A stretch of DNA of 64,000 nt from contig CM060846.1 in the NCBI GenBank assembly GCA_030762175.1, positions 238,140,512 through 238,204,511 on the forward strand, read 5' to 3'. Origin of the DNA: Metallyticus violacea (lineage: Eukaryota; Arthropoda; Insecta; Mantodea; Metallyticidae). A model generated the notes under the pieces. It saw nothing but the letters and a program-made list of their open reading frames with translations. It made no database searches and was not told where the DNA came from. The position numbers and the translations under genes are program-made. Positions 47,155-59,762 of this stretch are shown piece after piece; the stretch's first letter is position 1; each line of letters starts with the position of its first letter.

Positions 47155-48460
47155 CGGCCTTGAGCGGACTGGCAAAAATTAAAATTAAGCTCTTCAATTA
47201 CCATTACTCTTGTCGTGCTATTTAGAGTCAATGGCTGCGTTGCTACAAAAGCGTCATTAAGAACATCAATGGTGAACAGTATGCTGTCTAGCTTACTTAG
47301 TCTTGCTGCACCCAAGTCTCATTTTCCACAGATCTACTGGATTTGCCTCGGGGAAGATAAGGCAGTGAAAGTGTCTAAGTTTAGCGTTTGGTATAGTCTT
47401 GTTCGTTTTATTTTTTAAATACTAATAATCCTCAAAATTAGCGTCTGTTTTGTGGCTTCTGTATTTAATACGCTGAGTCTCTCGATGTCATTAGATGCTT
47501 TATATCAACAGTCATCCAGGGAGCGGAGAATCTCGCGTTTCATTTTCGTGAGTGCACATTTATTAACAAAGTAAGACTGAATTCGTTAAATTATGTGAAT
47601 TTTTTGTTAACAGGCGGTAGTGTCCAGATTGCATTCCATGGTGATTCTACAGCATTGGCAATCAGATCAGCCTGGCCAATGTGTTTCATGTTACGAAATG
47701 TTATGATTTTGACTGTAGGCTTGCGGTATTTCAGCGAGTACGCAAAATACAGGATGTCGTGATGAGGTATACTTGAAGCTGCATGCTGTCCATAAGTATT
47801 GTCAAGGTTACTGTTAGGTCCAGTAGAGATTAGCTAGACTGGTATGATGAGTGGGTGCGAGGGAACATATTGCAAGATTGGAGCATGTTAATTAGTCTAG
47901 TAGCGAGAGTCATGTTTAAGTCACCCATCATGATAATGTGTTCGTAGTTAGGAAGGGCATCGGCGAGGGCTGCCTCAATTGAAGTAACATCCTTTATTTT
48001 GGGATTCATGCACAATATGCATTAGGAAGGCTAAATAATTTTGGTGTTTAAGTGTCTTTTATGTAGGCTGCTACACCACTACCTCGCTTATTTTTGCGAT
48101 CGTATCTCAACAGTTTGTAGCCGCTGAAATGAAGAACGGAGGAAGGATTTGAAGATTTCAGCCATGAGTATGATGTTTATGTCAGAGAGTAAGAATATTG
48201 AGTGAAATTCATCAAGGTGAGAAGGTAAGTTTTGTGAATTTGTGTGATATTTTAAAGGAGGAAGGATGATCAGAGAAAACGGTTTTCAAAACATTTGCTC
48301 CAGAGGTAGGCTACAGCTTTTGACACAGAGATACCTGGGAATAAGGTCTCGTCCGTTTCTGAGTCAAAGACAGTCGGAGTGCTTTGGCCGTTAACAAATG
48401 TTGCCAAATTAATGTAACAAAATGAAACTAGGAAAGTGGTAGAAATACAGATAATATAAG
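47155..48460 (-). pseudogene. LINE (CR1/Jockey group), endonuclease half
   Basis: The minus strand gives an LSDINIILMAE-like block (near 48180), GYKLLRYDRKNKRGSGVAAY near 48110, and EAALADALPNYEHIIMMGDL with NMTL near 47930. The latter is the GDFN/GDLN motif of AP-type endonucleases. Next are DILYFAYSLKYRKPTVKIIT near 47755, APWMTVDIKHLMTSRDSAY near 47505 and LNDAFVATQPLTL near 47240, the linker before the polymerase. These are conserved apurinic-endonuclease domain features of LINEs that generate target-primed insertions. Several stops are present. The polymerase resumes at 44770 beyond the inserted DNA. Confidence 0.8.
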
Positions 48461-49096
48461 AATACGAAATGAAATTAGATAGTAGAAAATGGTAAAAGAA
48501 ATTAAGGTAATGGTGGAAGTAACTAGTAAACTCAAATTGCCTACTTTAGCACATACCACACCATTCACAGTTCACACATTATTAAGGCCATATTTTATTA
48601 TACACTGTTGTATCTTACAACATCCATTTTAATTTTGTCCATATCCTCGTTCGCCTCCTCTGGGAAGCCAAAAACACATAGACACTGACTCGTTGATATT
48701 TCATTAGTTTTATGCTTCAGTTCTACTATTGCTTCCTTTTCCTGTAGGCATTTTGCACTGTTCAATGCTAATATACTTTTTTAATGGTTGTCTTGAGCTC
48801 GCCGACGATGCTAAATCTCTGCAACATGGCCGGGTCCTGCCAAGTCTCCTGCAGTACAATCTTCTGTGTTCTCATTCACCACTTTGGTTTTCCTGTTCGG
48901 CATATTTTTATATTGATTTTAAAGCGTAGATAGACACGTTAAAACTTAACAGACCAAAACAACTTCTAAGAGAGCGATTTTCTAATTAAATTACGCCATC
49001 TTGGTTTTCTATCCTAGTATTTTAATATTTAATTCACGAATAAAATATTTATTGAAGAATATTTTGCAACCATTTTTAAATGTTCTATGCTCATTA
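48461..49096. other. Non-coding stretch
   Basis: It possibly includes 5'UTR sequence of the LINE; nothing else recognised. Confidence 0.45.
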
Positions 49097-49612
49097 GGGC
49101 CGAGCAAAGTAGCTCAGGCGGCAATGCTTGAGATTTGCATTCGGGAGGTTTAAATCTCCCAAAGTCTGCCATTTTGACACTGGGTTTCTACTGGGTTTCC
49201 CTTGGTCGCTTAGGCTGGAATGAGTTTTTGCTCTACCATTTTAACTCATTTATTCTGTTGCAGGATTAAAGAGGGGGTGATACTGTGTATATGGTCTGGC
49301 GGTGTTTTGCGTTTGGAAAGATTTCTGCCCCGATATCTGCTGTGGCGCGGCTCTTCTTAGCAGCTCAAATTTCTTGAACGGTACTCTGCCGGCGTTAAGG
49401 TGCTCTGTTTGAAAACTTAGTTAGGGACTCCGTCTATGTCCGTGCCTGACCACCCTGGACCATGCAGCCGGTGTCTCCCTTAACTCGTCCTTTCCTCCTG
49501 GAAGTGCTCCCATTAGCAGCATAAGCACAAGCGGCCAGCCTTTGAGCACGGTAAAATTACAGAAAACTCCTCCTCTATTGCTACCAATCCAATCTAATCC
49601 AATACTCACTAG
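49097..49612 (+). repeat. SINE-C, longest copy (about 515 bp)
   Basis: The third SINE family. Its tRNA-like head is GGGCCGAGCAAAGTAGCTCA (box A TAGCTCAGGCGG) with box B GAGGTTTAAATCTCCC. The body carries CTGGGTTTCCCTTGGTCGCT, a GATTTCTGCCCCGATATCTG block, CTCAAATTTCTTGAACGG and AGCGGCCAGCCTTTGAGC. It ends in AATCCAATCTAATCCAATAC. Shared body blocks with 55.6 and 58.1 kb define the family. Confidence 0.8.
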
Positions 49613-50342
49613 TCAACAGCAATAGACGTGATACTGCTGAGCAGTTGACTGTAAATTCCTGTAACTGTAGCAGCATCTTGCTAATTTTGTTCATTTTGAC
49701 CGTTATTAGGAAGTGAAGGGTTAGGATTAAAAACATATGCAATGAGTCCATCTCGACTTTAATTAAAACAGTTGCTCATTTCGCTTAGTTTGATGATTGA
49801 ATTTGACAATGTCTGGTATTTATAACGAATTTGGCTCAGATACACAACTGGTTGTCTCCGTTTGGAATGTCTTCTTGCTTTTGCTGTAATACAACTGCGC
49901 TATTCAGTCGATCAAACTTTAAGAATTAATTTGTTTAAGTCGCATATTACTGATATTTCCTAAGCTTTGTTGAGGCACATGCCCTGACGTTTGTGGAGCA
50001 TCACGAGCAAGGTTCTTTGAAACAACTGTGTGACATTCAACATCCACCGTTCCTCTTTAGTAGTCTCATTTTGAATAGATCCCTAATATATCAAAATATT
50101 ATGCACTCAATAAGCAAAATATGTTTATTACATACATTCCAAAATGAAAAATATAAAATTCACTTATATGCCTCTTTAGCCACGTTCAGTTTTCCCCGTT
50201 TTCTTTGAATCCTTTAGGGCTGTTTTCTAGTTTTTATGTTATAAAAATTATTTTTCATTTAGTTTTTATTTGTTTGTGTTTACACTTAAAATGTGAAACT
50301 TTAGTGATTTAGAAAATTAATACTGACACACAGATGTCTGTG
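49613..50342. other. Non-coding stretch
   Basis: Nothing recognised. Confidence 0.5.
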
Positions 50343-50353
50343 TCTTGCTCAAT

Positions 50354-50652
50354 GTCGGTCCTGGTGGTGTAGTGGTTACCATACTTGCCTCCTACACCCA
50401 AGATCGCGGGTTCGAACCCGGCCGGGACCGATAGATTTTTTCGGGGCGTAAAAATCCTAAGTATGGCTTCCTTCGGAAGGGAAGTAAAGCCGTGGGTCCC
50501 GTGTCGTACATTTACGGCACGAAAAAGAACCTCAAGCCTGAAAGAGAGGCCTCTGAGCAAATTTGTCGGCCGTTTCACGCCCTGAGTTGAATGGGACGCT
50601 GATGACCTGAGATGTTAAAGAGCGTTCGTAAATAAATAAATCAATCAATCAA
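50354..50652 (+). repeat. SINE-B, best-preserved copy, with target-site duplication
   Basis: It starts GTCGGTCCTGGTGGTGTAGT (tRNA-Glu/Gly-like head, box A), with box B GGGTTCGAACCCGGCC and the full body. It ends GTAAATAAATAAATCAATCA. It is flanked by TCTTGCTCAAT at 50343-50353 and 50653-50663 without mismatch. Confidence 0.95.
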
Positions 50653-50663
50653 TCTTGCTCAAT

Positions 50664-53283
50664 AAAGTCGGATAAATGATTTTGAAGGATATAAATCGTT
50701 ATCACTTATAGCATGTTAATGAACAACACAGGAATAACTTCAAATATGTATAGTGATATTAGACAAGCAATTTGAATTGGGATTTCTATGTTCTGACTGT
50801 TAAAATTTCAAAGCTATAACATTAAGTTCCTAAAGGAGCGGTTTGTCGCTGATTAATAAACGTTCCATTCGATATAGTAGCACATAATAAAGGACAAAGT
50901 TTGGATCATGTATCTTTGGCACTATCTCGCATCAAGTAAAAGCAAATCCTATTATTTATTTCGAGTTCCGTTAATTATGTTTTTTACTTTTACAGCTTAT
51001 GTATGAGCATAATTTATTTTAACACTAAACAATAATATAATTCGTAGGAGTTCATCGTAACTTCAGTCTGTTGCCTTGTCAGGTGGAGAGCTCCTACTAA
51101 ACTAAGCTACATAACATTAAATCAATTTTCTTGTAATTCGATGCAGGTTTAAAGACATTCTATGGCAAAATGTTTCCCAGACTACTTTAACACTGACTTA
51201 TCAGCATCTAATTTAACATTTTATCACCGTACGGTGCCTTTAATTTTCTTTATAGATCATATATTCGCTATCTCAATTTGTTTGTACACCCATCCACAAT
51301 CTGCGAAATTATTGCGGTGTATTTCATTAACGCCCGGTTTCTGTGGACAATGAGTGAACGTATATAGCTATTCTTGATTCTTTCTCAAATTTCTGAAATT
51401 TATTTCTGCGCAGAAACTCAAGTCAAATGATGGTTTTTCCTCGTAAACAACATAATAAATATTAGCTTGTAAGGCATATGTTAATACGGTAAGGCTTTAT
51501 GTGTTATAATTTCTAAAGCTATGGATGTTTATTGTTTTGAAAGGAAACTTATGAAATCAGCATCACATTTAAAATAAAAGTTTAGTGAATTTAAACACAC
51601 TAACAAATATGACATTGTAACTCACACAGTCTTATTCTTTAGCACGTTCCTGTGCTCCTTGTGTGGATAAATGCGCATGGACAGTGCAGATCTAGAAGTA
51701 TGATCAGTGAAACTGACAAATGTTTATACAAGATAAACGTTAGCAAAGAATAAGAGGCAGAAAAAAAAAATAAAAGAAAGAAAGGAAAAAGAAGGAAGAA
51801 AGCAACTACGAAACTGAGCTCAGTTTAGACAGCCAGCGAGTGCACAATTAGTTCTACAATATGATAGAAAGTTGTATATCAAATATACAAAGTAAGCGCA
51901 ACGCCAAAAAAGAAAAAGAACAAAAATAAGAAAATTAAGAATTGCAACAAGCTGTTTTTGGCAGTATAATGGACTTATTTGTATACAATTTGAAATATTT
52001 CAAAATTCAGTTTAAAAAATGCAAGTTTGTTCATTTATTTATATTCTCTTTCTATAATTTATAAAAATTATACCATAATAAATAATTCATGATTCGACTT
52101 AATTGATTAAGGAAAACACATAGCAATGCATCATAAAGCAATTCTGTTTAAAATTTCATTTATCCAGTAATATTTTAGTTTTTGATATTTTTGACTTTGG
52201 AATTCAAAATTTCATCTACATGTTCATAATAACTTTCAAATAATATTCACCATATTTCTGCAGTACACCTCCCCAATTAAAATAAAAACAATTATTCGTT
52301 TCCAAACTGTAAGTTAGTGGGTTAATGTCTGTTCCTAGTAAGGATTAGGTGTTTATAATTTTTATCCCTCAGTTTTTCCTCCTAAATTGAAACAACAGGT
52401 AACTGTAGTCACTTTCAAGAATGTCACCAACCATAACTGAATGCATCATTAAGAGAAAAAAAATAGTATATCTCTTTGTGGATGTGGCGCCATTAATAAA
52501 TTTAAGTAGATATGCAAGAATACCAAATTTTCTTGATACTTGGTAGTTTCATATTTTTGTAAAATAAAACATAAATGTCTATTTTATTATTCTGAGAGTA
52601 TTAAGATACCAAACAAGTAGACATGAATTTCCTAATTCACTGAGTAAGGAGACATTTAACACCTTTACACTCATTGTTGGTATTAAGAGATTTTTGGTTC
52701 GCGGTTATAACTAATAGTCCAATTGGAAATAGCTCCAAACTTCACTCATATTATTCGAAGAAGGTAGACCACAAAACTCACTGTCTTCTGTAAATTCAAA
52801 TCGAAAATAACAAGTTAGTAATGCAAAATCAGCTTTCGTGTTAAAGACGCTGAAGTGCGATATTGTTACTTATGATTAAATAGTTTTACACATCATATGA
52901 TATATCAAAAGGCTGCTTTGTTGATGGTAAAACTCAGAATTGAGGTTGTTTTTTAGGCGGAGCGTGGTTTTTCACATACGCGAAAAATGAAAAACATGCT
53001 AGAAAATAGTGCAACAGCATATACAAAAATAATTCCTTCAAACAGCAACTCAGCAAGTTTTGCTGCTCTGGTGCATGGTTATAAACAAATTTGTATTTCA
53101 GACTAGCTGCAGAAGTATAGGAAGGGAGCTGTTTTTAGTATTGTGTCGGCGGTCTAGCTTAGAAACACACTCAATTTTTGATTTCTGATACATATTATTT
53201 AGAAGCTTATGACTGCTTCTTGCGACCTTTTAAAAATGTGTTACTTATGAAAATATTAATTTAAATCTATTGCATTAGCAAGT
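50664..53283. other. Long non-coding stretch
   Basis: A+T-rich with purine-rich simple sequence at about 51758-51800. No gene or repeat family recognised. Confidence 0.45.
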
Positions 53284-53385
53284 TATCGATAAAACATCGA
53301 CTCATGTACTAGGGTATCGCTTGATTTCGATACCTCTTTAGTATTGAGAGTATCGAGCTATCGATAGTATCGAGAACACATCTAA
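53284..53385. repeat. Cluster of TATCGA/ATCGATA motifs
   Basis: In about 100 bases there are seven or more overlapping variants of TATCGA or its complement TCGATA: TTATCGATAAAA, GGTATCGC, TTCGATACC, AGTATCGAGC, CTATCGATAG and TAGTATCGAG. The arrangement is partly palindromic. TATCGATA is the binding word of the insect factors DREF and BEAF, but such words also occur in simple or transposon-end repeats. Confidence 0.4.
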
Positions 53386-55590
53386 TTTTAAATCGTATTT
53401 GGGATATAAAAATAGTGTTAGTTTTTACGCAGCAGTTCCGCATAACTTCGACATGCACTTTTTGTGTTAGAGTATTACATTTTACTCTAGTAATACTATA
53501 TTTCAATCATTTCCAATTCAGTTTTGTTATATTAGCATTGCAGTTGTTCTCTAGTGTTATAGATACATTGAGGCAAGGTTTCTTCGAGATAAGAGCCATT
53601 GCTTCCTCTCTCTCATTTTAGACTTCGCTCTTCCTTACAACATCGATACCCTGCTTCCCTGTACACTGCTAAAGTTGAACATTTTTGATGGTCTTTAGTA
53701 CCCTTACTTCAGCCACTCTTGTCAGTGCTTCTGTCTCAATGTGTAATATTTTGTGAAGTACCAAGCCTCAATGACGCAGCTAAGAAGACTATGTGAATAA
53801 TCCGATAATATTGTTATATATTACAGTGTCGTTATATTGTGTGTAAAATGACTGAATTGAATAAATAGTACAACTCAATCGGCTATAAAACCTAAGCCAC
53901 GGGGAATAGATGTATAAGTTCAGATTTCATAATAACATTAGTAGACAGTGAACTTAAATCACCTGAATATTAAAAAGTAACTTTAAGTTTGATAGGGCTG
54001 AATAATTAAGTGTGCAATTTAGTGTCAAAAGGAAGTAGTGAACGTTTAATATCATGGCTGATGGGAGAGAGAGTTTCAGTTCTTCAAGCAACCTTTTGTT
54101 TACACAGAAGTCTTAGAGAGAGTTAAGACAGAAAGACGAATGAAGTGAAACTTGTGTACGTTTGTGAAATATCTTCACATTAGTTGACTGTCATGGGATA
54201 TTTTATGAGTGTAAGTTTAGTGTTTGTTCACTTATTCAAGTAAAAGGAGGGAAAAGAAAATGGAAAGTATTTTAATACCAACTGCCCCTCCAACATCACA
54301 CAAAGGAAGCAAGTAAATTTTATGATCTGCTTTAAACAAATTCATGCTCAATACTGTTGTGTGTACTACGATTCGAAGTTATGGCAATAAGGAGATTATT
54401 ATATGTATTTTGTTTTCTATATTTTTAATAAGACAGTAAAGCTAAATGAAAACTATACGTCAATGATTCACAAAATGTTTGTTATTCCCTTAAAATTAAA
54501 CTGCGTGATATAAAATTGTTTGTCAATGCAATAAATTAAACCGTCCCTTGCTACAATACCGCGTTCAGATATTTTTATGTTGTGTAAGGCACCAAATTTT
54601 GAGATTAGAGAGGATACACTGTTGCAGGCTTTCGCACGCAATATGTGCTCAAAAATTTCGCATCTTCCTCTACACCATCTCCCCAAGCTAAAAACTAACA
54701 TACAAAACAAAAATAAGAGGAAGGAGCGTTAAATGAAGAAAAAAGGCTAAAGATTCCACTAGATGATTAGATAAGGGTAAACCCGAGTACTATGTGATGA
54801 CCACAATTGTTTATGCTTAAAAGGGCAGTTAGCATTTCTTAGAAAATAAGCTGGGTGGAGAATAGCTTTAAATTGATTTACTTTACTTTTAACCTATGTG
54901 TTTTATTTTAAATTGTTATACCTGTGCAATTAATTTTATTTCTGATTTTGGCCCTACTTTATGTTATTAATATTAATTATAAATTATATTGTTAAATAAT
55001 TTATTTTTACGTTGTAAAACACCAAAAATAGCCGTTAGTAAGTGTGGAATGAGGGCCAAAATGTTGCACACCTACTCAAACTAAGTGAAAGAAAAATGAA
55101 TTTCGTTAGTGTGCTTATTTTTAAAAAAAGAAAAGTATTTCGATCTAACCAACAATAATTGGAGGTATAAACAGCTTTGTTTTATCGTGGTGGTTTTGGT
55201 AAGCGTTTATGTTTAATTTTCATTGTTAATTTCAGTTAATCTTGAATTCACCACAATTATAGTGAGAGAAGAGTAAGTTGTAACTATTACGAGGATAAAT
55301 ATCGGGAATATTTAATGTCTTGCTAAGAGTATGTTCAATTTAAGCAAATCAAAAACGAAACAAATGCATAAGAATAAGCCATATATAATCTACCCAGGAC
55401 TGTAACTAACTTTCGATATACACATATACTAAATGCATCAATATATATGTAGAATATTACAACACAATTATTACTTCAAACCGAGTTTTATATCAAAAGG
55501 TTCTCAAACTTCTCGTAAGGAATAGAGCGAGTAAACTCATCAGGAAACGCTTCAGACTCATTTTTTGGGAGTTACCAGACTCAAGTTCCT
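53386..55590. other. Non-coding stretch
   Basis: An 80-codon minus-strand ORF at 54468-54710 has no recognisable domain. Nothing else seen. Confidence 0.45.
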
Positions 55591-56070
55591 TAGGGCCGAC
55601 CAGCAAAAGCTTGAGTTATTTCGTGGTTTTCCCTGATTGCTTAAGCGAATGCTGGAGCGGAACGTTCCTTTTCCCCATTTCATTTCATTTCATTTCAATT
55701 CATTTGCATTGGTTCTATTGCAGGGGCAAAAGTGTCAGGCCAGATGAACCGGTGGATTATGTGGTGGCTTGCAATTTGGAAATATTTCTGTTCCGACGTC
55801 TGGAGTGGAAGTAGCCCTTCCGAGGAGCTCGAATTTCTTGAAAAGGGAATCATAGGCGTCGGGATGCTTCTTTAGAAACAAGGCTAGTTATCTCATCTAC
55901 GTTCGTGCCTCACGTTTTTGGATCCTGGCTACTCGATATCACCCTCCCCTCATCCCTTCCTCACAAAGTGTCCCAATTAAGGGGCGTAAACACAAATAGC
56001 CAGCTTTTGAGTAAGGTTGAAGTACGAAGTTTCCTTTTCTGTTCTCATCAATTCAATTTAGCCAAGTCCC
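55591..56070 (+). repeat. SINE-C copy, tRNA head missing
   Basis: It starts at GGGCCGACCAGCAAAAGC and runs through TTTCGTGGTTTTCCCTGATT, the GTGGTGGCTTGCAATTTGG block, CTCGAATTTCTTGAAAAGG and ATAGCCAGCTTTTGAGTAAG. It corresponds block for block with 58.1-58.5 kb. Confidence 0.8.
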
Positions 56071-56125
56071 TCAGAAGCGCTACTTCTACATTAGACGCGG
56101 GGGAGGAACCTTTCATAGCGCAAGC

Positions 56126-56647
56126 TTTTGCCACACCGCACACAGCACCAGCCAAATCGAATGAAAAGTTCGACTCTGCTACAGAATCAATGGAATGAAA
56201 ATGTAGCAAATGGTTTAACAAATTTTTCAAAGAATGTTCATCTTAGAATAATGTTTTATTTTAAAGATTAAGCTTAACATACAGAGCAGGTTTGACACCG
56301 TAAGTTCAATAAAGCATGCATAGGACGAGCGTTGTTACCCAAATTTGACATAATTCCAACTAAAAATGATTGGTTAATTGTCACGTTTTTGCCACACCGC
56401 ACACAGCACCAGCCACATCGAATGAAAAGTTCGACTCTGCTACAGAATCAATGGAATGAAAATGCAGCAAATGGTTTAACAGATTTTTCAAAGAATGTTC
56501 ATCTTAGAATAATGTTTTATTTTAAAGATTAAGCTTAACATACAGAGCAGGTTTGACACCGTAAGTTCAATAAAGCATGCATAGGACGAGCGTTGTTACC
56601 CAAATTTGACATAATTCCAACTAAAAATTATTGCCCCTTTGAGGTTA
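56126..56647. repeat. 261-bp tandem duplication
   Basis: TTTTGCCACACCGCACACAG begins at 56126 and again at 56387. The two units are nearly identical (A/C, T/C and A/G differences seen) through GAGCGTTGTTACCCAAATTT and the shared GGTTAATTGTCAC. The second has about 15 extra bases (TTGCCCCTTTGAGG region) near its end. No gene lies inside. Confidence 0.92.
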
Positions 56648-57924
56648 ATTGTCACTTTTAAACAATTAACTACTGATGACAGAGAGTTGGATTCAATGCC
56701 TTTAATTTGGTGATTGAAAAGGTGGCAAAAGGCACGTCCCCGCTTGTGCATAATCCACGAGCAGAGTAGAGAACTACGTAAAGGTAAAGGTAAGTTACAA
56801 AAAATAATATTTATATTGTTACGCTCTTCAGCTGTTCACAATTATATCTAAATCTAGTAATGAGATCACTATTTTAACTTGCCTGTCGCCACTAGCTACA
56901 CTGTTCCCCTGTTAAGGTTGGTAGCAACAATAGATCGATGTACCTATTCTTAAATCCTAGCAGCCAAGGGCCTAGTCGTGGCAACATTTTACTCAAAATA
57001 AGTGTTTATAGTGACTACTGCAAGCACTTTTGAAATCAATGGATGTTAGAAAAAGTACATTAATGACTATATAATAACATAACATAATAGCTTAATAACT
57101 TAATACTTTGGATAAAAAGAGTTTTGCCAGCACTGCCAAGCTATTATAAAGCTAATATCATATTTAAGAATAATAAATTTAGAGATTAAAGCATATTCGA
57201 ATGATCGTGGATGTAACTAAATGAACACACATTTTTAAGAAGGAATGTTTGACATTCCATAACAACAGATCTGTTTAATATACAAATAATCACCATCCAA
57301 TTAAGCCAAAATTCATCTTGGGTGAGCCAAGGTGTAATGCTCTTATCATCCATAATAGATTTTCATATTTCTGCATATGCATGGTCGGTTTGCCATGTAG
57401 TTACTTTCTGTAAGGCAGAACTAACATACGAAGAGAACAGCATGGTTTTATTATTTTATTAATGTTCCCTATATGTGGATCTACTTCCAATATCAACTTT
57501 CTATAAATAGTCTAAACTGATAAAGTAGGCAGTATTGTAAATTACATAACTTTTTAAAAAAATTGAGTGCACGATTTTTAGCTTTGGACGAAATTCTTAA
57601 TTAAACCGTTTTACGATACTTATATAATTAATAGTCATTAATGAAACTTTACTTTTGATTAAAAACCATGGATAAAGTAGTGAGAAATCTGCTCTCAGGA
57701 ATTGCTAAGAGAGAAAAGGCATGTAGAGATTGTAAAGTGTATATTTTCTCATCCTTCTTATACATATTTTTGAAAGAAACTTTAGTGCCATAATTGTGCA
57801 GTATTGTTGCTTGTAATTTGTGTTCATATGACTCGAAAGTTAAGCAAGCAACACTCCTCAAACTGGAACACAGGGAATGTGTAGTAATACCAAAGCGGGA
57901 TGGCTCATGAGGTAACGCTTGGGG
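56648..57924. other. Non-coding stretch
   Basis: Nothing recognised. Confidence 0.5.
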
Positions 57925-58085
57925 CATAAAGGTGTGGGTCCCATGTCGTACATTTACGGCACTTAAAAGAACCTCAAGCCTGAAAGAAGAGCTCTCTGAG
58001 CAAAATTTACCGGCTGTTTCACGCCCTGAACTGAATGGGGCGCTGATGACCTGAGATGTTAAAGAGCATCGGTAAATAAACCAAA
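57925..58085 (+). repeat. SINE-B, 5'-truncated copy
   Basis: It begins within the body (GGGTCCCATGTCGTACATTT) and ends GCATCGGTAAATAAACC. Head and box B are absent. Confidence 0.88.
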
Positions 58086-58089
58086 TCAA

Positions 58090-58560
58090 CAACACTTGGG
58101 ACTTTCATTCAGGAGGTCCCGGGTTCAAATCCATCGGGGCCGGCCACTCTGACCTTGGATTTATTCGTGATTTCTGGTTGCTTAGACGAATGCTGAATGC
58201 ATATTTACACTCCACCAAATTTCCATTTTCTCATTTTATATCACCTCACTCCACGAGGTGACCTGGCTCGGTGTGATGGTGGCTTGATCTTTATAAAGGT
58301 TTCTGCTACGGCCTGTGATATGAAAGGGACCTTCTGAGGGGCTGGAATTCGTCGGGGAGGTTGCATTGGAATAGGGGTGTTCTATCTGGAAACATTTTAG
58401 GGACCCCGTTTACGTCCTCGCATTACCGCCCGGTGTCTCCATCATCTTATTCTTTTCTCCCAGAGGCTCCCCCTAGTGTGGCGTAGGCACAAACGGTCAG
58501 CCTTGAGTAAGGCTGAAGTACCGAAGCATCCTTCTCATCCGTGAACAATGCAACCCAGTT
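58090..58560 (+). repeat. SINE-C copy
   Basis: A partial tRNA-like head (CTTTCATTCAGGAGGTCCCG, box B GGGTTCAAATCC) is followed by the SINE-C body through GGTGGCTTGATCTTTATAAA and AACGGTCAGCCTTGAGTAAG. It lies directly between two SINE-B copies. Confidence 0.8.
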
Positions 58561-58639
58561 GAACGCACAATTATGCTTTAGAGTAATGTAAACACTAGGA
58601 AGCGATTCATTGGAGAAGTGTTTTATGCTTTTGTTATAA

Positions 58640-58885
58640 AGTGTCGGGTTCGAACCCGGCCAGGACCGAAGGATTTTTTTGGGCCGTAAAAATCCTAAGT
58701 ATGGCTTCCTTCGGAAGGGAAGTAAAGCCGTGGGTCCCGTGTCGTACATTTACGGCACGAAAAAGAACATCAAGTCTGAAAGAGAGGCCTCTGAGCAAAA
58801 TTTGTCGGCCGTTTCACTCCCTGATTTGAATGGGACGTTGATGACCTGAGCTGTTAAAGATCGTCCATAAATAAATCATTCAAAA
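58640..58885 (+). repeat. SINE-B copy, lacking box A region
   Basis: It starts at TGTCGGGTTCGAACCCGGCC (box B) and runs to GTCCATAAATAAATC with an A-rich tail. The first ~45 bases of the head are missing. Confidence 0.9.
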
Positions 58886-59293
58886 AAAAAAAGTTATCCA
58901 GTGCATAGCTGTTTGAATGCATTTTAACTAAACGGACGTGATGTTATCGCAAACTGACGCAGTCAATCTCAGCGCATGATGCATGGTAATGAGAGGGTAC
59001 AATTTTGTGAGAAATAAAGAGTTGTCTAATCTCTAAACACGCTCATGAAGCGAAATTCTTTCATTCTGATAATTAATGTCTTATTTAAGTTTTCAAAGTA
59101 TAATGCAAATCATTCTATTTCTGGGAAGATTTTGAACGAGGACTTGTTAATTTTTCTCTTCTGCAACACCTGCCTTATAGAGGAAGTTTCCCTTTTGGCT
59201 TTAAGAGGTCCTCAGTTTTATAAAGTATAGGAAATTAAGTGACTTAACGTAAACTGAAACATAAAAGCTAGATGCTGTATATTGCAATGGAAC
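58886..59293. other. Non-coding stretch
   Basis: Nothing recognised apart from CGTAAAC-type words near the right edge that may belong to the following MITE. Confidence 0.45.
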
Positions 59294-59762
59294 CATTCAC
59301 AATGAATCGCGTAAACATAAAAATAAACGTACAATTAGACGTAAACATATAAGCTTGCAAGGCCAAAGGTTTTGCGTCTACGTTTAACTTAAACTTAAGA
59401 AATCAGCCAATCAGAACACAGCTGCTCTATTTGTACAGCTCTGTGGTAGAGAGAGCTGAAGATCAACGACTCTGTAGACAGAATGGCGTCATTGGACAAA
59501 AGATTAATTGCATTACACGAAAGCTATCCTTGCTTATATTATGCCAAGTAAATTAGTGACTGCAGTTTGCATATGCATAAATGCTACCGCCTTCTGCTCA
59601 GAAGCAGCCATTTTCAGTCAGCTGTTAGTTGATTTTCGCTTGTTCTTATTTTTGATTGGCTAATACTTACGTTTGCGTCTTTCATTGTGAATGCCTACAT
59701 ACTACTAAGTTAAAAGGTTACGTCTTATTTTATTATGTTTACGTTTAATTTTCGTCGTGAAC
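59294..59762. mobile_element. MITE-like element with nested terminal repeats
   Basis: CATTCACAATGAATCGCGTA at 59294 is mirrored by the reverse complement of 59671-59693 (CATTCACAATGAAAGACGCA), about 19 of 23 matching. A second related end (GTTCACGACGAAAATTAAAC as reverse complement) lies at about 59736-59762. Internal AGCCAATCA words are also inverted (near 59407 and 59655). There is no coding sequence. The superfamily was not determined. Confidence 0.5.

Noticed and set aside
57649..58095. 148-codon minus-strand ORF
   Set aside because: Half of it is antisense SINE-B and the rest has no recognisable domain.
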